A stretch of DNA of 64,000 nt from CAZEQK01 sp964514395 (GTDB taxonomy: Bacteria; Bacillota; Bacilli; Tepidibacillales; Tepidibacillaceae): positions 12,179 to 76,178 of the forward strand of contig CAZEQK010000013.1 of the NCBI GenBank assembly GCA_964514395.1, in the 5' to 3' direction. Every line of letters starts with the position of its first letter. The first letter of the stretch is position 1. Both the position numbers and the translations under genes were made by a program. Below are positions 62,766 to 64,000 of the stretch, in pieces. The notes under the pieces were generated by a model. That model saw only the letters and a program-made list of their open reading frames with translations, had not been told where the DNA came from and did not search any database.

Positions 62766-63461
62766 CTACTTTAATAACACATTATTTCCAATTATTTTTT
62801 CTTTTAAATCAGAACTCTCTTTATAGAGATAATCATCTACATTCGAATTTCTTAGATAAATGCCATTTGTGAGATTTTTATTAAATTTAAAATCATTATA
62901 ATTCAATTGGTTGTTAGAATTACATATTTTATAGGAATAATAGACTTTTTCAATAGGGAATAAAGAATTGTTCAATTTTAATTCTACTAATCCTTCGCTA
63001 CTTGTCTCTACTCCTATACTCCCATAAACTGGTTTTAACGAGTTGAACATTTGAAATGCCAATTGTTCAACCCTTTCAGCCCTCTTAACTTTCAACTCGG
63101 TGTTATCACACTCTTCAAATGCTTCTGTATAGTTAGTAACAAACGAGATTTCATAGCTTATCTCATCAAGAAAAGTAACTATTAAGCGTCCAACTATACC
63201 ATTTTTAAATTTAATATCTATTGAAGAAAGTGGATACTGAGATACATCATTGTAATCAAATGTATTCTTACTAAATGTTTCAAGTCCTTCCCAAACTAAA
63301 TCATAATTTATCTGATTAGATTCAGAATTAAAGAACACTATACTATCCACTTTTTCAATTTCTGATTCTATTGCCTTTAAAAACTCTCTAATGCCAAAGG
63401 TATCGAATGACATTTCTATACAATTCGATATAATCAAATACTCTCCTAAACCCAAATCCAT
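62766..63461 (-). CDS. Candidate immunity protein A
   Basis: A 231-residue soluble acidic protein: MDLGLGEYLIISNCIEMSF, SNQINYDLVWEGLETFSKN, IDIKFKNGIVGRLIVTFLDE and a C-terminal KEKIIGNNVLLK. No signal peptide or membrane segment; family not recognised. AGGAGGTAGTAT precedes the ATG and the gene begins ten bases after the toxin A stop, so it is very likely cotranscribed as its immunity partner. Confidence 0.75.
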   Translation of the reverse strand: MDLGLGEYLIISNCIEMSFDTFGIREFLKAIESEIEKVDSIVFFNSESNQINYDLVWEGLETFSKNTFDYNDVSQYPLSSIDIKFKNGIVGRLIVTFLDEISYEISFVTNYTEAFEECDNTELKVKRAERVEQLAFQMFNSLKPVYGSIGVETSSEGLVELKLNNSLFPIEKVYYSYKICNSNNQLNYNDFKFNKNLTNGIYLRNSNVDDYLYKESSDLKEKIIGNNVLLK

Positions 63462-63471
63462 ATACTACCTC

Positions 63472-64000
63472 CTATTTTAATCTGAATTTAATTAATTGAT
63501 TTTCAGTAAGCTTTACTACAGAGGCTACTAATCCTGTATAAGGTTCTTCCTTGTATATATAAACAGCTACATGATTACCATCAACCATCCTATAAAAACC
63601 TTGCACCGCATCATTTCTTAATGTGTTGTCAAAGGTCTTTGTAGCATTCTTCAAAATATCAGTAATATAATTCTTCCATAATGCAGCATTCTGCTTATTC
63701 CAGTTACCAAAACCTAAGTCTTTAGCATGTTTGTAAGCATGCTGTAATCTTTCTTGACTACTTACACTGAACTCAATTGCATCATCACTAAGTTTTAAAA
63801 CATTACCCGTCTCTTCTTTTCCTAATTTCTTTTCAATTTGCTCTATTATGTCATCTGCTTTATCTCCGAACTTTTCTCTAAGGTATCTTTTAACTCCGTC
63901 TATTCCCTCTTCATCTAATATTTTCTTTAGTTCTTTCATAATAATTTTTCTAGCTACATCATCTATTGGCAAGGCAATAGGGGTTGCGTCATCCGGTTCT
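63472..64000 (-). CDS. Polymorphic toxin A, C-terminal part (runs off window)
   Basis: The frame is open to the right edge (EPDDATPIALPIDDVARK at the end of the window), so this is the 3' end of a larger, probably RHS/WapA-type gene. The pre-toxin segment (KKILDEEGIDGVKRYLREKF, DDIIEQIEKKLGKEET) is shared with module C. The tip reads QERLQHAYKHAKDLGFGNWNK, AVQGFYRMVDGNHVAVYIY and SVVKLTENQLIKFRLK. The LQHAYKHAKDxG ... GNWNK pattern resembles colicin D-like tRNase toxins; that is inference. The tip appears intact. Confidence 0.8.
   Translation of the reverse strand, partial: EPDDATPIALPIDDVARKIIMKELKKILDEEGIDGVKRYLREKFGDKADDIIEQIEKKLGKEETGNVLKLSDDAIEFSVSSQERLQHAYKHAKDLGFGNWNKQNAALWKNYITDILKNATKTFDNTLRNDAVQGFYRMVDGNHVAVYIYKEEPYTGLVASVVKLTENQLIKFRLK

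Noticed and set aside
1..64000. tRNA or rRNA genes
   Set aside because: No cloverleaf with conserved T-loop GGTTCGAATC-type sequence or rRNA segment was noticed on either strand.

Overview
The window is low-GC Firmicute DNA from the order Bacillales. Ribosome-binding sites are strong (GGAGG types), GTG and TTG starts are frequent, and cis-regulation is typical of Gram-positive bacteria (PyrR attenuators, SAM-I riboswitch, leucine T-box). Most genes lie on the minus strand. The order pyrR-pyrP-pyrB-pyrC-carA-carB-pyrK-pyrD-pyrF-pyrE ... rqcH - P-type ATPase - yicC-remA-gmk-rpoZ-coaBC-priA-def-fmt-rsmB-rlmN-stp-prkC-rsgA-rpe is the arrangement I recall from Bacillus subtilis, here inverted and interrupted by extra genes. 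I do not name a species.

Region 1 (1-13400) is a tightly packed housekeeping cluster with many TAATG or short overlaps: translation quality (fmt, def, rsmB, rlmN), the PASTA kinase and its phosphatase (prkC/stp), replication restart (priA), CoA synthesis (coaBC), rpoZ, gmk and remA. Region 2 (13500-18514) holds diaminopimelate synthesis (dapL, dapF) and a Ca2+-type P-ATPase. Region 3 (18600-31430) is mixed: rqcH, a permease-like protein, a PsiE-like protein, fadH with a recognisable FadR operator, a TIGR01777-type epimerase, a LysM mini-protein, two acetyltransferases, two uncharacterised membrane genes, and a SAM-riboswitch-controlled hom-metC pair.

Region 4 (31685-43815) is the complete pyrimidine operon, with a consensus promoter and three PyrR attenuators. 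Region 5 (43900-48300) is a decaying island. It holds a multiply frameshifted yhcX-like pseudogene, a beta-propeller pseudogene flanked by two paralogous small GWWG-x-PWGP proteins that share a promoter, and a chimeric membrane-gene remnant. Region 6 (48313-58190) is the ilvD-ilvB-ilvN-ilvC-leuA-leuC-leuD-leuB operon behind a leucine T-box and a perfect consensus promoter. Its isopropylmalate isomerase subunits are short.

Region 7 (58240-64000) is an accessory zone of polymorphic-toxin cassettes. Three toxin tips with different C-terminal domains are each followed by an intact candidate immunity gene. Two of the toxins share an almost identical 152-bp coding segment just before the variable tip, and related hairpin repeats sit at the cassette boundaries. 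An RHS core, a tyrosine-recombinase fragment and several frameshifts show that the array is partly degenerate. Separately, a three-copy structured intergenic repeat (26031, 41274, 48117) lies in transcribed untranslated regions, once inside the pyr operon leader of pyrB.
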